Assembly (NCBI GenBank): GCA_964471865.1
Contig: CAYYHU010000004.1
Span: forward strand, 46,674 to 110,673
Direction of reading: 5' to 3'
DNA from: CAYMUC01 sp964471865
Lineage (GTDB): Bacteria; Actinomycetota; Acidimicrobiia; Acidimicrobiales; Ilumatobacteraceae
Length of the DNA stretch: 64,000 bases
The notes beneath the pieces are model-generated. The model was not told where the DNA came from, did no database searches, and saw nothing but the letters and a program-made list of their open reading frames with translations. Every line of letters starts with the position of its first letter. Position 1 is the stretch's first letter. Below are positions 45,433-54,078 of the stretch, piece by piece. The position numbers and the translations under genes are program-made.

Positions 45433-46260
45433 GTGAGGTGGCGTTGGCGCTCTGATGATGTCGATGACCAGGTCGCACGAGTCGAGTTCAGCCACCCCCA
45501 GGGATCGGTGGTGCTCGCCAATCCCAGTGCTCGTTCCCGAAACGACGGAATAGAGATCCGGGGCATGGTCGACGTCACGACCTGGCAACGAATCCGTGAG
45601 CAGGACATCTTCGGAGCGCGTTCGCGCACCCGCCAAACGGGTCCGCTTCCCGACGACACCGATCTGCGACTGAGTGTCTTCACGAGCCACGACCTACCTG
45701 ACGACGTCGAACGACTGATGGCTGAGGATTTCGTCATTACCGACGCGATGCATCAGGTTGATCCCGCCGACGTGGCCGCAGCCGGCCTCGAGGGCGAGGT
45801 CTGGGAGGGAGTGGCCTTCACCGACCCCAAGCCGTGGTCTCTAGCGGTCGACGTGCTTGCTGACCTCGGCTTCGTTCCTTATGACGGGCTCCCCAGCGCC
45901 ACGACCGTGCGCCGGGCCAGCGACGACATCTCGGTCGAGTTTCGCCGCAACGAGGTCGCGGCGGTGACCCAAGCCCAAGCGGTGATGGCACTGCCGATGG
46001 GTGACGACGTCGCACTGGCGACGTTCCAACTGATCAACGGGATCAACGCTGCGGTTCCGTTCAGCACCACGATGATCGATGCCGGAGACCTGATCGTTCG
46101 TGAATCGATCGCCGATCAAGTCGGAGATGCCGGACCTACGCTCATCGCTGCTCGAGTGGGCGATCTCGTCGACATCATCGTGGCGATAAGCGGTCCGATC
46201 CTCGAGGTGGCCCGTGACGAGATGACGGTTCCCGAGGCCCTCGAGGCCATTTTCGGTTGA
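45433..46260 (+). CDS. Hypothetical protein with YbjN-like C-terminal domain, possible partner of the DUF4157 protein
   Basis: The 275-residue protein has no signal peptide. Its N-terminal half is beta-rich and unassigned. The C-terminal half (about 135-250), with LAVDVLADLGFVPYD, VEFRRNEVAAVTQAQAVMAL, LINGINAAVPFSTTMIDAGD and VGDLVDIIVAI, has the pattern of YbjN/type III chaperone-like domains. It starts 55 bases after the DUF4157 gene (GTG 45433, GGAG ten bases upstream), and a strong terminator follows its stop, so the two genes form a unit. Chaperone, adaptor or immunity protein of the DUF4157 product is the inferred role. The family call rests on pattern only. Confidence 0.65.
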   Translation: MRWRWRSDDVDDQVARVEFSHPQGSVVLANPSARSRNDGIEIRGMVDVTTWQRIREQDIFGARSRTRQTGPLPDDTDLRLSVFTSHDLPDDVERLMAEDFVITDAMHQVDPADVAAAGLEGEVWEGVAFTDPKPWSLAVDVLADLGFVPYDGLPSATTVRRASDDISVEFRRNEVAAVTQAQAVMALPMGDDVALATFQLINGINAAVPFSTTMIDAGDLIVRESIADQVGDAGPTLIAARVGDLVDIIVAISGPILEVARDEMTVPEALEAIFG

Positions 46261-46264
46261 TGTC

Positions 46265-46303
46265 GGTGCGGATCGAGTTCGGTGACCGACTTCGATCCGC
46301 ACC
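46265..46303 (+). terminator. Strong hairpin terminator after the DUF4157 unit
   Basis: GGTGCGGATCGA (46265-46276) and TCGATCCGCACC (46292-46303) form a perfect 12-base-pair stem; the loop itself contains a small TCGGT/ACCGA pairing. CTTTCCT follows. It begins five bases after the stop at 46260, the best terminator of the window. Confidence 0.75.
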
Positions 46304-46321
46304 CTTTCCTATCACCGAGAG

Positions 46322-46497
46322 TTAGACCACGGACACCTGATCAGGGTGGAGTTCGACGACATTGCGACGATCTCGTTCGAGCCTCTCGATGATGAAGCCG
46401 TCGATCAGACGATACGAGAACCGCATCCGTCCTGTCGGGTAAACGCCGGAGGCACCCGCGATCTTGAGAGCGGCTTGGACATGAGGGAAATGCGCGC
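46322..46497 (-). pseudogene. Remnant of a Rieske oxygenase alpha-subunit C-terminus
   Basis: Read on the minus strand, this piece encodes PHVQAALKIAGASGVYPTGR and then MRFSYRLIDGFIIERLERD before a TAA at 46322-46324. The intact Rieske protein 1.8 kb away ends with LPRVQAGLKSRGASGVVFGI and YQEGRMRLLHRLIDRFIAEG, so the two are clearly homologous along about 50 residues, with small deletions. Nothing of the catalytic or Rieske domains remains. It abuts the DUF4239 fragment on the opposite strand at about 46497. Confidence 0.8.
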
Positions 46498-46815
46498 TTC
46501 GCAGAGCTACCCCAGGACCCCATGCCTCGGTCGTTTATGGAAACTCTCGGCGATGCCAGCAGCGCCCACACCGAGAGGATCGAGTCGCTATCGAACTGGG
46601 CTCCCAGCGAGGTGATGGGGCTCTAGGTCCTCGTGGTGGTGCTGTCCCTCGGTGCGCTGTCGATGCATCTCACCATGATGGGGCGAGAGGTGCTCTCCTC
46701 AGCGGCGGCCGGGACGGTCGTGGTGCTGATCCTCGTGACCTTTCTGGATCTGGACGGGCCCGATCGAGGTTTCATCACGGTCACCGATAGCTCTCTGGTT
46801 GCATTGTTCTCCTGA
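46498..46815 (+). pseudogene. Remnant of a DUF4239 gene (C-terminal half, in-frame stop)
   Basis: The plus strand reads DPMPRSFMETLGDASSAHTE, then RIESLSNWAPSEVMGL, an in-frame TAG at 46624-46626, then VLVVVLSLGALSMHLTMMGR and FLDLDGPDRGFITVTDSSLV to a TGA at 46813-46815. It aligns throughout with the C-terminal part of the intact DUF4239 protein at 42550-43377 (for example PDEVMALLVIAVMLSLGVLG and IDLDRPHRGLITVPDTTLV). The 5' half is missing. A short ORF from GTG 46633 remains open but lacks the first membrane segments, so a functional product is unlikely. Confidence 0.82.
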
Positions 46816-46903
46816 CCATCTGATCACCTCGGCCATCGCCGCTTCCACGAGGCACACCCCCGGCAGAAGGGGTCGGATCAGTGGCGCCATGCGATCCAGG
46901 ACA

Positions 46904-48250
46904 TCAGGACGGCATCGATGCCACGAGCCAGGTCGTCGACAGGACCGCTCCGGCCAATGCGCAGACTTCGACACTCAGACTTCCGACTCTGAGTCCTTCA
47001 GCCCCGTCCCGCAACAACGCCCGATGATGGCGCCACCCCCAGACACCCGCAACCGTGACGGCCACGAGTTTGGTCATCAGAATCCGCCCCCAGGGCGATC
47101 CCAGACCATCAGGACCATCGAGGATCAGCGCAGCCATGGCTACTCCGGTCACCGCAAGTGCTGCCACCGTGACTACCAAGAGAGTCGCCACGCGCTGAGC
47201 GACGCCATCATCGGGGCCTCGAGAACTGCGACGCATCAGGAACAGACCGATCACCGCCCCCACCCAGAGTGCTGTCGCTCCAACGTGGATCCCCGATGCC
47301 ACAAGGTGGACAGACCTGGGGCCTTGGGTGACGGCATGTCCGTCGAATCCACCGGCGAGAACCATCACGAGAGCCCCGACCGCCAGGATGCGACGGGCCA
47401 CATGACGTGGCAGTGTCCACGCGCCCGTCCGGCACGCAACGGCAACACCGACGAGCACGGTGGCGGCCAGGACTCGCATCACCGAGGCACGACCGAGAGG
47501 GTCCGTCACCATCGAAACGAGTGACACACCGATCCGGTCCGCCACACCGATCATCTCTGCAAGAGCTCCCATCCCAACCGCAATGAAGGCACCTGTCACA
47601 AGATCGGAATGCATGATCACATCACGATGTCGCGCTGGTCCCCAGCCGAACACCATCAACCCCACGCCGACCAGGGTTCCCGCCATGACGAACAGCCGAC
47701 CGAGATGCTCCACCGTCGCGGCAACATTCCGGTCCGAGTCGTTGTCACCGATATCGGGCACCCCCCTGGCTAACCCGGGATCAACCCGCTCTACGGTCTC
47801 GACATCCCTCTCCGCGGCGATGACCGAAGAGGGAGCGGTCCCCGCACCGGAGTCGGTCACAGGTGTCACCACAGTCACTGAGCCATCGACCCGGTGACCA
47901 TCGAGGGCGAAAACGTCGTAGGTGATCGTTACCGGACCGCCCGACACGGCTGGATCGACCGTGAGAATCCATGAGCGACCGTCGAGGGATGTCGCCGGGA
48001 GTACCCGAGACGCTCCTTCGTCAATGCGCAGAACGAACCCGGAGCCAGGGTCTCGAACCTCGACGGCGAAGGTCATCGTCATTGCTGATAGGTCGCCATC
48101 AAGCACGGTCCCATCGGCAGGATCGGAACCCAGAAAGTCAGAATGGGCTCCCGCCCGAGGGTTTAGGCCGAACGTCACCAACGCCACAGCACCGATCAGA
48201 CCCACGACCAGAGCGCACACGAGAGGCATACGCCGCAACCTGGGTCTCAT
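46904..48250 (-). CDS. CopC-CopD fusion, copper resistance/uptake membrane protein
   Basis: The 448-residue protein joins an exported CopC domain to a CopD membrane domain. After a signal sequence (LVCALVVGLIGAVALVTFGL) the mature start AHSDFLGSDPADG carries the N-terminal copper-binding His, followed by beta strands and FALDGHRVDGSVTV with the second His (about 115). From about residue 178 on, roughly eight membrane helices follow (LGRLFVMAGTLVGVGLMVFG, LVASGIHVGATALWVGAVIG with conserved His). Such fusions bind copper outside and may pass it across the membrane. GGGGGAG four bases before ATG 48250 is the ribosome site. Confidence 0.9.
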   Translation of the reverse strand: MRPRLRRMPLVCALVVGLIGAVALVTFGLNPRAGAHSDFLGSDPADGTVLDGDLSAMTMTFAVEVRDPGSGFVLRIDEGASRVLPATSLDGRSWILTVDPAVSGGPVTITYDVFALDGHRVDGSVTVVTPVTDSGAGTAPSSVIAAERDVETVERVDPGLARGVPDIGDNDSDRNVAATVEHLGRLFVMAGTLVGVGLMVFGWGPARHRDVIMHSDLVTGAFIAVGMGALAEMIGVADRIGVSLVSMVTDPLGRASVMRVLAATVLVGVAVACRTGAWTLPRHVARRILAVGALVMVLAGGFDGHAVTQGPRSVHLVASGIHVGATALWVGAVIGLFLMRRSSRGPDDGVAQRVATLLVVTVAALAVTGVAMAALILDGPDGLGSPWGRILMTKLVAVTVAGVWGWRHHRALLRDGAEGLRVGSLSVEVCALAGAVLSTTWLVASMPS

Positions 48251-48297
48251 TGCGCTCCCCCTGTCGGGTTGGGCACCGCCTTACCGGAGGCGCTCGA

Positions 48298-49734
48298 TCA
48301 GACCGGAGCCATCCTGAAGGGCTCGAACGCGGAGGTGTCTCGGGCGTCGGCAGCGAGGCCTTCGGCAATGAATCGGTCAATCAGACGATGCAGCAGCCGC
48401 ATCCGCCCCTCTTGGTAGATACCGAACACGACACCGGAAGCGCCCCGGCTCTTCAGGCCCGCTTGGACACGAGGCAGGTTCGCCATGTCCTGTTCGAACA
48501 CGTCCGCGAGGCCACCCATACCCTGGGCCTCCTTCCAGGACTGCTCGAGGGTGAGGCGTTGCATCTCGGCGCGGGGAGGTCTCTCGGCCCCGGCGGGAAC
48601 TGGGGCCATCCGGATGACATCCATGAAGCAGGTGTCCGGGGTCGAACCCGGCCGCCACCGGTAGACGAGGGCTTGACCGATGCCGGCCCAGGGGGCGAAC
48701 GCCGGGAACAGGTGGTAGAGCACGGCGTCGAGGATCTCGGCATCCGATGTCGACTCGAGATCCACTCCGAGTCGCGGACCCAAAGCCGACCGCATCGCCT
48801 CGGCGACGAGCGGCCGAGCGGCCCCACCATCAGGAACCTCGAGCGTGCCCTTGGGAGCTCGCGAGGAGAAGCCGAGTTGCGCATCGGCGACCTGTTGTTC
48901 GGTGAGATCACTCATATGAGGTGAGCCCACGCCGAACGCATTGAAGAATCGGGTGACGAAGGGCGAATCCGGCCAGATCGAATACTCCGAGTTCGTATCG
49001 GCACAGAACTCGAGGATCTGAGGATGGGTGGCGATGACGTGATACGCCTCACCGAAGGCCTCCATACAGACCTTCCAGTTCGCCGGAACCTCCTTGACCG
49101 CGTGGAACGCGACGTACCGGTCACTCATTGCGAAATCGGCTCCGAAATGCTCGATGAGTTTGTCGGCGTACTGTTCGAACGGAATCGGATCCGGGTCGAG
49201 GTTCACGAAGACGAACCCGCACCAGGTCGCCACCGTCGCCTCGGGCAGCCGGAACGCGTCGAGATCCTCGGTCACCTGAGGGAAATCCCACCCCGCCGGA
49301 ACCTCGGCGAGGTTCCCTTCGAGGTCCCAACGCCATCCGTGGAACGGACAGCGCAATGACGCCACGCGACCGTCTTCGACGCGCAGCGACGTACCTCGGT
49401 GCAGACACGAGTTGTGGTACGCACGAATGGCTCCCTGCCGATCGCGCATGACGATCAGCGACTGATCCGCCACGTCGTAGACGACATGGTCCCCGGGCTG
49501 ACGCAACTGATCCTCGGTACAGGCCATCTGCCAGGTCCGAGTCCACAGATACTCGTTCTCGAGCGCGGCGAATTCGGCGGAGGTGTAGCGCGACCGGGGG
49601 ACGGGTGCGCGACCCTGATCCACGGTGCTGTGATCGCGTAGCGAGACCGGGACGGTGCGAGTGTCTGCCGCGAGAAGTTCCTGCACGGTGGGTCCCGGGC
49701 TGTGGGCCATCGACGAGTCACGAAGGTCGGTCAC
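48298..49734 (-). CDS. Rieske aromatic-ring-hydroxylating oxygenase, alpha subunit
   Basis: The 478-residue protein has a Rieske [2Fe-2S] site CLHRG...RCPFHGW (about 112-134) and a mononuclear iron domain with NWKVCMEAFGEAYHVIATHP giving the two His ligands; the bridging Asp/Glu lies just before the first of them. Family members use O2 and electrons from a separate reductase to hydroxylate aromatic or other substrates, here unknown. GTG at 49734 is the start: AGGAGGGAG is placed just upstream, whereas the ORF to 50124 runs through the ribE region. No beta subunit or ferredoxin gene adjoins. A decayed paralog end is at 46322-46497. Confidence 0.9.
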   Translation of the reverse strand: MTDLRDSSMAHSPGPTVQELLAADTRTVPVSLRDHSTVDQGRAPVPRSRYTSAEFAALENEYLWTRTWQMACTEDQLRQPGDHVVYDVADQSLIVMRDRQGAIRAYHNSCLHRGTSLRVEDGRVASLRCPFHGWRWDLEGNLAEVPAGWDFPQVTEDLDAFRLPEATVATWCGFVFVNLDPDPIPFEQYADKLIEHFGADFAMSDRYVAFHAVKEVPANWKVCMEAFGEAYHVIATHPQILEFCADTNSEYSIWPDSPFVTRFFNAFGVGSPHMSDLTEQQVADAQLGFSSRAPKGTLEVPDGGAARPLVAEAMRSALGPRLGVDLESTSDAEILDAVLYHLFPAFAPWAGIGQALVYRWRPGSTPDTCFMDVIRMAPVPAGAERPPRAEMQRLTLEQSWKEAQGMGGLADVFEQDMANLPRVQAGLKSRGASGVVFGIYQEGRMRLLHRLIDRFIAEGLAADARDTSAFEPFRMAPV

Positions 49735-49780
49735 GGCTTCTCCCTCCTGAAGGCGACCTGGGGTCGGCCAGGAATTGATC

Positions 49781-49800
49781 GGTGAGATAATTCTACGAGT
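49781..49800. promoter_or_regulatory. AT-rich core of the Rieske/ribE divergent region
   Basis: The only AT-rich patch of the 243-base gap holds TAGAAT on the minus strand (49790-49795), a fair -10 for the Rieske gene 55 bases on, and GATAAT on the plus strand (49786-49791), a possible -10 for the riboflavin genes. Matching -35 boxes are poor. The conserved core of an FMN riboswitch is not present. Confidence 0.35.
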
Positions 49801-49977
49801 ACCTGGCAAACGCAGTCGTGGCGGGACGCCCGATATAGCCACGAATCTCTCGACGCCGCTCACGCCCGAGCGTGATCGGGCACATCCCCCAGCACGATGG
49901 GGCATGAGAACACGGTTCTGCCTAGGGTCCCGAGCGCGGGTTCCTCCCCCCGGGATCCGCATGTGCAGGAGGTTGGT

Positions 49978-50571
49978 GTGTTCACCGGCATCGTCGAAGA
50001 ACTCGGTCGGATCGAACGCTTCGATGGTGGCCGTCTCGCCATCCGAGCCTCGCGGGTGCTCGAGGACGTGACGATCGGTGACTCGATCGCCGTGAACGGA
50101 TGTTGCCTCACGGTCGTGGCTCATGATGATGAGGTCTGGGAGGCCGATCTGTCACCCGAAACCGTGCGTCGTACTGCCTTCGTGGGTCTGGGTCCTGGAG
50201 ATCCCGTGAATCTCGAGCGCGCTGTTCGGGCCGACCAGCGCATGGGAGGCCACCTCGTTCAAGGCCATGTCGACGCTGTGGGCGAGATCGTGGCTGAGGT
50301 TCCCGATCTCCGCGTCCGGATTCCCGAGACCCTCGAGCGCTATCTCGTGGAGAAGGGTTCGGTGACCGTCGACGGGGTGAGTCTCACCATCGTCGACGTC
50401 ACCGATGCCACATTCTCGGTCGCGGTGATCCCTCACACTGCGGAGGTGACCAACCTCGGAACGCGTCGAGTCGGAGACCGCGTGAATCTCGAAGTCGATG
50501 TCATCGCCAAGTACGTCGAACGCCTCGTCACCCCGTACCGCTCCGGGGTCGACCAACTCTCGGGAGCATGA
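49978..50571 (+). CDS. ribE: Riboflavin synthase, alpha chain
   Basis: The 197-residue enzyme dismutates two 6,7-dimethyl-8-ribityllumazine molecules to riboflavin. It shows the two homologous lumazine-binding domains: FTGIVEELGRIERFDGG (2-18) with VNGCCLTVVAHDD, then MGGHLVQGHVDAVGEIV (about 91-107) with VDGVSLTIVDVTD. GTG at 49978 is used because AGGAGG stands five bases upstream and the product begins with the universal MFTGIVEE; longer in-frame starts are not supported. The stop overlaps the ribBA start (ATGA). ribD is not in the window. Confidence 0.96.
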   Translation: MFTGIVEELGRIERFDGGRLAIRASRVLEDVTIGDSIAVNGCCLTVVAHDDEVWEADLSPETVRRTAFVGLGPGDPVNLERAVRADQRMGGHLVQGHVDAVGEIVAEVPDLRVRIPETLERYLVEKGSVTVDGVSLTIVDVTDATFSVAVIPHTAEVTNLGTRRVGDRVNLEVDVIAKYVERLVTPYRSGVDQLSGA

Positions 50572-51848
50572 TGAACACCGACACCACCCCCGTGCGACTC
50601 GATCCCGTCGAGGATGCGATCGCTGCGATCGCCCGAGGTGAGATCGTCGTCGTCGCGGATGACGAGGATCGTGAGAACGAAGGCGATCTGATCATGGCGG
50701 CCGACGCTGCCACCCCCGAGGCGATCACCTTCTTCGTGCGCCACACCTCGGGTGTCATCTGCGTGGCGTTGACCCCCGAACGTTGCAACGATCTGCGTCT
50801 CCCACTCATGGTCCCCCCGATCGCTAACAACGAAGCTCAGGGAACGGCGTTCACCGTGACCGTGGACTTGCGCGAGGGCACCACGACGGGCATCTCCGCC
50901 GCGGATCGCAGTGCGACCTTGCGAGCTCTCGCCGATGACGACGTCACCGCCGAAGCCTTCAACCGACCTGGTCACATCTTTCCGCTCCAGGCCCGACCAG
51001 GCGGGGTGCTCAAGCGAGCGGGCCACACCGAAGCGGCGTTGGATCTGGCTCGTCTCGCCGGACGGGCACCTGCGGGGGTGTTGTGCGAACTGGCATGCGA
51101 GGACGGATCGATGATGCGCGGTCCGGAGTTGCGCGAGTTCGCCGATCGCCACGGTCTGGTCTTCATCTCGATCGCCGATCTGATCCGCTACCGCCGCCGC
51201 AGCGAGAAGCTCGTCGAACGATCCGGCGAGGCACGGCTCCCCACCGAGTTCGGTGACTTCCGCTGCATCGCCTACGACAGCGCCGTGGACGGCCAGACCC
51301 ACCTGGCCTTCGTCAAAGGCGAGGTTCATGAGGGTGACGAACCCGTCCTGGTTCGAGTCCACAGCGAATGCCTCACCGGTGACGTGTTCTCGAGCGTCAA
51401 GTGTGACTGTGGACCTCAACTGCGTGAAGCCATGCGGCGTATCGACGCCGCCGGCCGGGGCGTCGTGGTCTACCTGCGCGGGCATGAAGGTCGTGGAATC
51501 GGAATCAGCCACAAACTGCGGGCCTACGAGCTTCAAGATGCCGGCTATGACACCGTGGACGCCAATGTCGAGCTCGGGTTACCGGTGGACAACCGTGAAT
51601 ACGGGGTGGGCGCGCAGATCCTCGCGGATCTCGGCGTCCGCCGCCTGCGACTTCTGACCAACAACCCCGCCAAGTACGGCGGACTCGAGGGGTTCGGTCT
51701 GGTGATCGAGGGTCGCGAACCTCTTCATGTGCCCGTCCATCCCGAGGCCGTTGCCTATCTCGCCACCAAGCGCGACCGGCTCGGACACCTTCTTCCGAAC
51801 GATGTTCCGGTCCGTGATGCCCGCCTGGGAGCGACCCGACCGGCATGA
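50568..51848 (+). CDS. ribBA: Bifunctional DHBP synthase / GTP cyclohydrolase II
   Basis: The 426-residue protein has an N-terminal 3,4-dihydroxy-2-butanone-4-phosphate synthase domain (about 1-205; DDEDRENEGDLIMAAD, FFVRHTSGVICVAL, RPGHIFPLQARPGG, RAGHTEAALDLARLAG) and a C-terminal GTP cyclohydrolase II domain (about 210-410; zinc cysteines in RVHSECLTGDVFSSVKCDCG, GRGIGISHKLRAYELQDAG, LLTNNPAKYGGLEGFG). It thus makes both precursors of the lumazine ring system. Two ATG codons (50568, 50571) follow each other at the ribE stop. Both active sites look intact. Confidence 0.97.
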   Translation: MMNTDTTPVRLDPVEDAIAAIARGEIVVVADDEDRENEGDLIMAADAATPEAITFFVRHTSGVICVALTPERCNDLRLPLMVPPIANNEAQGTAFTVTVDLREGTTTGISAADRSATLRALADDDVTAEAFNRPGHIFPLQARPGGVLKRAGHTEAALDLARLAGRAPAGVLCELACEDGSMMRGPELREFADRHGLVFISIADLIRYRRRSEKLVERSGEARLPTEFGDFRCIAYDSAVDGQTHLAFVKGEVHEGDEPVLVRVHSECLTGDVFSSVKCDCGPQLREAMRRIDAAGRGVVVYLRGHEGRGIGISHKLRAYELQDAGYDTVDANVELGLPVDNREYGVGAQILADLGVRRLRLLTNNPAKYGGLEGFGLVIEGREPLHVPVHPEAVAYLATKRDRLGHLLPNDVPVRDARLGATRPA

Positions 51849-52342
51849 GTACCAACCTCACCGCGCGGCCCGGACCCGCTCTCGATGGCAGCCGAGCGAA
51901 CATCGCCCTTGTGTGTGCCCGGTTCAACGACGTGATCGTCGATCGCCTCGAATCGGGAGCCCGCACTGCGCTGATCGATCACGGCGTACTCGACTCCGAT
52001 ATCGAGACGATCTGGGTTCCGGGAGCCTTGGAGATTCCTTCGGCGGCGTCCTGGGCGGTGAGCGCAGGTCGTTTCGACGCCGTGGTCGCACTCGGAACGA
52101 TCATCCGAGGCGACACGTACCACTTCGAGATCGTGGCGGATCAGAGCGCGGCCGGTCTGATGCGGCTCGCTCTCGACACGGGTGCGGTCATCACGAACGC
52201 GATTCTCACCGTCGAAACCGTCGAACAAGCAATGGTTCGCGCCGGTGAGGGCGGGCCGAACAAAGGGGCCGAAGCAGCCCTGGGCGCGCTCGAGATGATC
52301 GCCGTCGCCCGAACTCTGACCCCGTCGAACGTGCCGCGCTGA
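51845..52342 (+). CDS. ribH: 6,7-dimethyl-8-ribityllumazine synthase
   Basis: The 165-residue protein condenses the RibB product with the diaminouracil intermediate. Family motifs are present in order: LVCARFNDVIVDRLESGA, VPGALEIPSAA, VALGTIIRGDTYHFEIVAD with the active-site His (about 95), NAILTVETVEQA and NKGAEAALGALEMI. Members assemble into pentamers or icosahedral shells. It overlaps the ribBA stop as ATGA and completes the ribE-ribBA-ribH operon. The stop codon is the last sequence before the assembly gap. Confidence 0.97.
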   Translation: MSTNLTARPGPALDGSRANIALVCARFNDVIVDRLESGARTALIDHGVLDSDIETIWVPGALEIPSAASWAVSAGRFDAVVALGTIIRGDTYHFEIVADQSAAGLMRLALDTGAVITNAILTVETVEQAMVRAGEGGPNKGAEAALGALEMIAVARTLTPSNVPR

Positions 52343-52442
52343 NNNNNNNNNNNNNNNNNNNNNNNNNNNNNNNNNNNNNNNNNNNNNNNNNNNNNNNNNN
52401 NNNNNNNNNNNNNNNNNNNNNNNNNNNNNNNNNNNNNNNNNN
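52343..52442. other. Assembly gap (100 N)
   Basis: Exactly 100 undetermined bases join two contigs. The true distance and content are unknown, so linkage between the riboflavin operon and the flavoprotein gene should not be assumed. Translations that cross it are meaningless. Confidence 0.99.
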
Positions 52443-52551
52443 CAGGTGGTGGCCATGATCGTTGAACGCGCGATCGTCACCTCGAGATGATGCGGCGTCG
52501 CCGTGGGAGTTCATCCACTACGGTCGACACGACGATGTGTCAGGACTTCAT

Positions 52552-54024
52552 ATGACGGCGCTCGATTCCTCCGCTGGCACCCCGGTGCCGATGGGTACGG
52601 CGGGACCTCGGCTACGCCGGGGTCGAGCACTTCTCGGAACTCGGGCCGAGTGGCGTCTGACCCGTCCCCGCCGACCCCACCGACCTCGCCCAGGCCGCGC
52701 CTGGACGGGTCCGATCCTGATGCTCGTGACCACGCTGGGCACCTGGCCCGCCTTCGCCGGTACGGCTGGAGAAGACGGTGACGTGTCCTTCGCCCTCTAC
52801 ATCGGATCGGTGTCGATTCTGCTGATGGCCTGGAGCTTCGTGCTGGCGGTTCGGATCCCTCGTCTCGAGGTGATCTTCGGAGGGGCGGACCGCATGTACC
52901 GAGCCCACCGGTGGGCTGGCATCGCGGCAGTGGTTGCGATGTATCTGCACACCAGCACCATCGATGAGCTTCTCCGGGGGATCGCCGGAGCATCCAAGGA
53001 CCTCGCCGACAGTGCCGAAGACCTCGCTGGAACGGCCCAGACCCTGCTGTACATCCTGGTGGGTGCCTCGATTCTGCGTCTGGTCCCGTATCGATGGTGG
53101 CGTCTGACCCACAAGTTCCTCGGCGTCCCGTTCGCGTTCGCCGCCTTGCACTTCTTCACCGCCGAGAAGCCCTATGCCAACACCTCCGGCTGGGGGTGGT
53201 ACTTCAACGTGGCCATGCTCATCGGGCTCGCGTCGTGGCTGGTCCGCGTCGTCGGCCTCGATGTGTTCGGTCGAGGCACCCCCTACCGAGTCGACACCGT
53301 TCGTCATCATCACGGGACCACCGAGGTGGTGATGCGACCCGAGGGCCGGGCGATCCGCTTCGAACCGGGCCAGTTCGCCTTCGTGCGTATCCAACGACGT
53401 GGTCGAGGGGAGCCCCATCCCTTCTCCTTCGCCTCCTCACCCCAGAGCGACACCGTGCGTTTCGCGATCAAAGGCCTCGGCGACTGGAGTTGGTGGGCCC
53501 GCCATATCGCAACGGGCGACCGGGTACGTCTCGACGGCCCCCACGGATCCTTCGAGGTCCTGCCCTCCGAGTCGCGTCCGACGGTCTGGGTCGCTGGTGG
53601 GGTCGGGATCACACCGTTCCTGTCCGCTCTGGACGCGGCCGCCGACCACGGGATCGTCCCCCATCTGATCTACTGCATCCGCGACCGCGACAGCGCGATC
53701 GCTCTCGAGGAGTTGACCCAGGCTCACGATGCGGGACGGATCAGGTTGCGGGTGGCAGCGTCGAGCGAAGGGCGGCGGTTCGCTGTCGGCACGTTCGAGG
53801 ATCTCGAGATCCCCGTCGACCACTGGCCGATGGCCCATGTCGCCGTCTGCGGACCCGTCGGTCTGATCGAGTCGGTGACGACCTCGGCGCGGACTCGCGG
53901 CGTGGATCGAGTTCATCACGAGGACTTCGATCTTCGCAGCGGCCTCGGACCGGATCTGTCCCCCGAACTCGACGATCTGCTTCGCCAGACCCTGATCCGC
54001 CGGACGGCCTCGACCCGTCGCTGA
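52552..54024 (+). CDS. Ferric-reductase-like transmembrane flavoprotein
   Basis: The 490-residue protein combines a ferric reductase-like membrane domain with about six helices (about 50-245; heme-ligand candidates His in YRAHRWAGIAAVVAMYLHTS and LTHKFLGVPFAFAALHFF) and a cytoplasmic ferredoxin-reductase domain: FAD-binding HPFSFASSP (about 289-297), and the NAD(P)H region VWVAGGVGITPFLSALDAA (about 345-363) with VAVCGPVGLIES. It should move electrons from NAD(P)H through FAD and heme across the membrane, perhaps to metals or oxygen. ATG at 52552 has AGGA six bases upstream; in-frame starts nearer the gap are less likely. Confidence 0.9.
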   Translation: MTALDSSAGTPVPMGTAGPRLRRGRALLGTRAEWRLTRPRRPHRPRPGRAWTGPILMLVTTLGTWPAFAGTAGEDGDVSFALYIGSVSILLMAWSFVLAVRIPRLEVIFGGADRMYRAHRWAGIAAVVAMYLHTSTIDELLRGIAGASKDLADSAEDLAGTAQTLLYILVGASILRLVPYRWWRLTHKFLGVPFAFAALHFFTAEKPYANTSGWGWYFNVAMLIGLASWLVRVVGLDVFGRGTPYRVDTVRHHHGTTEVVMRPEGRAIRFEPGQFAFVRIQRRGRGEPHPFSFASSPQSDTVRFAIKGLGDWSWWARHIATGDRVRLDGPHGSFEVLPSESRPTVWVAGGVGITPFLSALDAAADHGIVPHLIYCIRDRDSAIALEELTQAHDAGRIRLRVAASSEGRRFAVGTFEDLEIPVDHWPMAHVAVCGPVGLIESVTTSARTRGVDRVHHEDFDLRSGLGPDLSPELDDLLRQTLIRRTASTRR

Positions 54025-54064
54025 GGTGTCGATTCCGCGTCACCAACCGTCCATCTCGCCTTGG

Positions 54065-54070
54065 TACCGT
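54065..54070 (+). promoter_or_regulatory. -10 hexamer TACCGT before the PhnZ-like gene
   Basis: TACCGT lies eight bases before GTG 54079. It marks a likely leaderless start and the head of the phosphonate gene cluster. Confidence 0.4.
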
Positions 54071-54078
54071 CCGGCGTC

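Noticed and set aside
49797..49977. Possible FMN riboswitch before ribE
   Set aside because: The conserved AGGGGCAGGG-type and CCCGCGAGC-type core segments of the RFN element are absent; GC-rich inverted bits around 49930-49960 are too short to claim.
49735..50124. N-terminal extension of the Rieske protein to 50124
   Set aside because: It would run antisense through ribE and across the divergent promoter region; a GTG with AGGAGGGAG at 49734 gives the normal family N-terminus.
52343..52442. ORFs spanning the N run
   Set aside because: They are products of translating undetermined bases and carry no information.
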